From Paraliobacillus ryukyuensis (lineage in GTDB: Bacteria > Bacillota > Bacilli > Bacillales > Amphibacillaceae), in the NCBI RefSeq assembly GCF_003315295.1, contig NZ_QNRI01000001.1:248001-312000 (forward strand): a stretch of 64,000 nucleotides of DNA, written 5' to 3'. Numbering within the stretch: position 1 is the first letter of the stretch; each line of letters opens with the position of its first letter. The position numbers were made by a program, and so were the translations under genes. Shown piece after piece: positions 61,964 through 64,000 of this stretch. Under the pieces are notes generated by a model that was not told the DNA's origin, searched no databases, and was given only the letters and a program-made list of their open reading frames with translations.

Positions 61964-62388
61964 TCGTCTTGTCCCCCCTTTATCTTATCTAACAAATGGT
62001 TTGTTTTATGCATTAATTGCTCTGTTAGTGACGTTCGTTCCATCGCCGCCTGATCGTGTGTCATTGTAATGATTTCTTGAAATGCGCCAGTCAGCATAAT
62101 AAGGATCGTTAAACCAGCCGCTAACAAATAGTGTGACATTGTTTTGGATGATCGTTTTTGTTGAAGGTTGTACTTTTGAACTGGAATTTGCTTATCGACT
62201 TTATCGATTACCTTATCGGTAAAACCTTCTGAAACAGAGTCTTGCACATGATATTGATCTAATAATGAAATATAAGTGCGCATACATGCTTCACAAGCAT
62301 ACATATGGTTTTCTGCTTGTTCTACTTTATCTATATCTAATTCATTATCAATATAAGCTTTTAATTGGTGTCTATCGATATGCTCCAT
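61960..62388 (-). CDS. Zinc-finger anti-sigma factor
   Basis: A 142-residue membrane-spanning anti-sigma factor. The N-terminal ZAS zinc-binding part is HRHQLKAYIDNELD then NHMYACEACM (HxxxCxxC). A linker and one membrane helix (SHYLLAAGLTILIMLTGAF) follow. ATG 62388 overlaps the sigma stop (TAATG), and GGAGG lies upstream. It should bind and hold the ECF sigma factor encoded just before it. Confidence 0.85.
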   Translation of the reverse strand: MEHIDRHQLKAYIDNELDIDKVEQAENHMYACEACMRTYISLLDQYHVQDSVSEGFTDKVIDKVDKQIPVQKYNLQQKRSSKTMSHYLLAAGLTILIMLTGAFQEIITMTHDQAAMERTSLTEQLMHKTNHLLDKIKGGQDE

Positions 62389-62927
62389 TAAAAGTCTTCC
62401 TCCTTCCAATGCGTTTTCATCCATTTCCGAGCCCGGTAAAGTCGCATCTTTACATTTGGTTCTTCTATAGCTAATTTATCAGCTATTTCTTTATAAGAAC
62501 AATCTTCTAAATAATAATAGTGAACAACTAATTGGAGTTTATCAGGCATACTAGTAATCGATTCTCTAACCCGTCGTCTTACTTCTTTCGTAGTTATTTC
62601 CTTTTCAACGTTATTATTATCAGACCATTGATTATCCTCTTCAAAAGTGGAAAGTTCTTCTTTTTTACGCTGCAACTTCCGCTTATAATCAATCGCCTTA
62701 TGTAAAGCGATACGACTAATCCAAGTTTTAAATCCTTGTGATTGATAGGTGGAGAGCGCATCCATCATCTTAATAAATGTTTCTTGTGCGAGATCTTCTG
62801 CATCTTTCTCATTGTGAACCACGCTCATTGTGATACGAAAGACATGATTTTTATACCGTTCAATTAGTATCCGTAGTGCTTGTGTATTGCCAGCTTTAAT
62901 TTTTTTAATCAATTGTTCATCATGAAT
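62388..62927 (-). CDS. ECF-type RNA polymerase sigma factor, probable AUU start
   Basis: A 179-residue sigma-70 family factor. Region 2 shows RYKNHVFRITMSVVHNEKDAEDLAQETFIKMM. Region 4 shows SMPDKLQLVVHYYYLEDCSYKEIADKLAIEEPNVKMRLYRARK. A TTG at 62912 is 21 bases past the GGGGGG site. An ATT at 62927 is 9 bases past it and gives IHDEQLIKKIKAGN, the usual ECF beginning. The preceding in-frame codon set contains a TAG and no ATG or GTG. It is followed by its anti-sigma gene. Confidence 0.88.
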   Translation of the reverse strand: MHDEQLIKKIKAGNTQALRILIERYKNHVFRITMSVVHNEKDAEDLAQETFIKMMDALSTYQSQGFKTWISRIALHKAIDYKRKLQRKKEELSTFEEDNQWSDNNNVEKEITTKEVRRRVRESITSMPDKLQLVVHYYYLEDCSYKEIADKLAIEEPNVKMRLYRARKWMKTHWKEEDF

Positions 62928-63048
62928 AGCGCTCTACCCCCCTTTCCGTTTGGCTCTCCGTACTATAGACGATGGAAACAAAGAAAAGTACTACATATTT
63001 TCAAAAAAAAATAGAACCTTTTTAATTTTTATAAAAGATTCTATCGAG

Positions 63049-63387
63049 TCATTTTCTACGAAAAAGTAGTCGATCAAGGATTACAGATAGTATAGCGATT
63101 CCTACGACAAAAACTGTATTACGGAAAGCTTTGGAGAAGGTCATTTCATTACGGAGAATATAACTTTTAATTTCACTCCATGTATACGTATTATTATTGA
63201 TAAAGGAAAGTTCATTCTCTGATAAATTGGGGTCATTACTAACTAAGACATCATAGTTTTCAAGATAATCGCTATTAAACAGAGGAATATTTCCATAGGC
63301 AATACTGATACCAAGTGGTACTAGAATAAAGATAACAAACAGTATGAGTAAGATAATGATGATAAATGGTTTGTTATTTCTTCGCAT
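63049..63387 (-). CDS. Small membrane protein of unknown function
   Basis: A 112-residue protein with two membrane helices (about 9-33 and 89-107) and an extracellular loop of about 50 residues rich in Asn and Ser between them. The ends are basic (MRRNNK and LLFRRK). GGGGGAGGA precedes ATG 63387; a GTG upstream lies before the site. The family is not recognised. It lies upstream of the sigma operon on the same strand. Confidence 0.55.
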   Translation of the reverse strand: MRRNNKPFIIIILLILFVIFILVPLGISIAYGNIPLFNSDYLENYDVLVSNDPNLSENELSFINNNTYTWSEIKSYILRNEMTFSKAFRNTVFVVGIAILSVILDRLLFRRK

Positions 63388-63614
63388 ATTCCTCCCCCCT
63401 ACCATTAATCATATTCAACTGTATCAAATAATTATGTAAAAATGTTTATGGGTATTTTGGTTTCGTGTATCATTTTCATGCGCTGTCTAAAGTATTGACG
63501 CATGATTATTTTATTTCTATCTTTTCTTTTTTAATTTGTGCTAAAATAATGGCAGTCATAAAGATTTTAATTGTTACGCGGTAATTATTTTTATAGAATT
63601 CTAGGAGGCTTAGA

Positions 63615-64000
63615 ATGGACAAGCAACATTTAACAAAATTCTATCAGAAAACGAAGCAAGAACGGATAGAAGCATTGGTTTCTGCAGGTCTTATTCACGA
63701 AGAAGCTACAACAGCTTTCTCGTCTAAAATACATTTGTCTGATGAAGTTGCGAATCACATGATTGAAAACCAAATTGCCACTTATCAAGTCCCGTTAGGA
63801 TTGGGGCTAAACTTTTTCATTAATGGAAAAGACTATGCAGTACCAATGGCAACTGAAGAGCCATCTGTGATTGCTGCTGCTAGTTTTGCTGCCAAAACGA
63901 TTCAACAAGCCGGTGGTTTTAAAACAACGGTAGGAGATCGCGCAATGATTGGGCAAATTGCATTAAAAAATGTAGAAGATATGAACAAGGCTGAAGAAAT
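63615..64000 (+). CDS. mvaA: Class II hydroxymethylglutaryl-CoA reductase, N-terminal part
   Basis: The first 128 residues of an HMG-CoA reductase; the gene runs off the right edge. The N-terminal helix LTKFYQKTKQERIEAL, then MIENQIATYQVPLGLGLNFFINGKDYAVPMATEEPSVIAAAS, is the class II substrate-binding region with the catalytic Glu. Bacterial class II enzymes either make mevalonate for isoprenoids or degrade it. AGGAGG lies 6 bases before the ATG. Confidence 0.92.
   Translation, partial: MDKQHLTKFYQKTKQERIEALVSAGLIHEEATTAFSSKIHLSDEVANHMIENQIATYQVPLGLGLNFFINGKDYAVPMATEEPSVIAAASFAAKTIQQAGGFKTTVGDRAMIGQIALKNVEDMNKAEE

Noticed and set aside
1-64000. CRISPR arrays, tRNA or rRNA genes, intact insertion sequences, prophage
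   Set aside because: None was seen on either strand. No regularly spaced repeats, no tRNA cloverleaf sequence noticed and no complete transposase or phage gene.

Overview
The window looks like chromosomal DNA of a low-GC, endospore-forming Bacillaceae, probably an Oceanobacillus/Gracilibacillus/Virgibacillus-type relative. The species cannot be read from the sequence. The evidence is Bacillus-like synteny (ypjABCD-dapB-mgsA-bshA-cca-birA-panBCD-dinG-ypmAB-aspB-asnS-dnaD-nth-ypoC-ponA-recU and cotD-ypsA-gpsB-rnpB-ypsC-ypwA), spore genes (ypjB, sspM, cotD, yqfQ), a type B RNase P RNA and bacillithiol synthesis.

Region 1 (1-28.2 kb) is conserved core. It covers cell-envelope and housekeeping genes, lysine and pantothenate synthesis, methylglyoxal and bacillithiol synthesis, tRNA CCA addition, DNA repair and replication (dinG, dnaD, nth, recU), the class A penicillin-binding protein PonA with FnIII repeats, the division/cell-wall factor gpsB, and rnpB. 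bshB1, which sits between mgsA and bshA in Bacillus subtilis, is absent here. yppE has no ATG/GTG/TTG start and appears to use AUU.

Region 2 (28.2-49.1 kb) is mixed. It holds a WYL regulator and a DJ-1/PfpI protein separated by an 18-bp perfect palindrome, a CYP152 fatty-acid peroxygenase, a cold-shock protein whose leader carries an intrinsic terminator, thyA-dfrA, a fused MsrA-MsrB, a ferredoxin, acylphosphatase, the tRNA-hydroxylation pair TrhP1/TrhP2, a Rieske oxidoreductase and a GT4 glycosyltransferase.

Region 3 (49.2-60.9 kb) is accessory and partly decayed. It begins with a GntR/ABC transporter operon behind a 22-bp perfect palindromic operator. A copper module follows: Cys-rich copper-storage protein, small membrane and exported proteins, a two-component system with a Met/His-rich sensor loop, and a CueP-like lipoprotein. 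A MITE-like element lies inside this module. Next come a holin-like type I toxin with an antisense RNA, a Cof-type phosphatase with an internal deletion, an SdpI-like immunity protein beside a broken SdpC-like toxin, inverted gene-tail remnants, a DeoR regulator with a truncated HAD partner, and a wrecked LamG/Big2 surface protein.

Region 4 (60.9-64 kb) has an ECF sigma factor (probable AUU start), its zinc-finger anti-sigma factor and a multi-TM2 membrane protein in one overlapping operon. A small membrane protein and the start of a class II HMG-CoA reductase follow.
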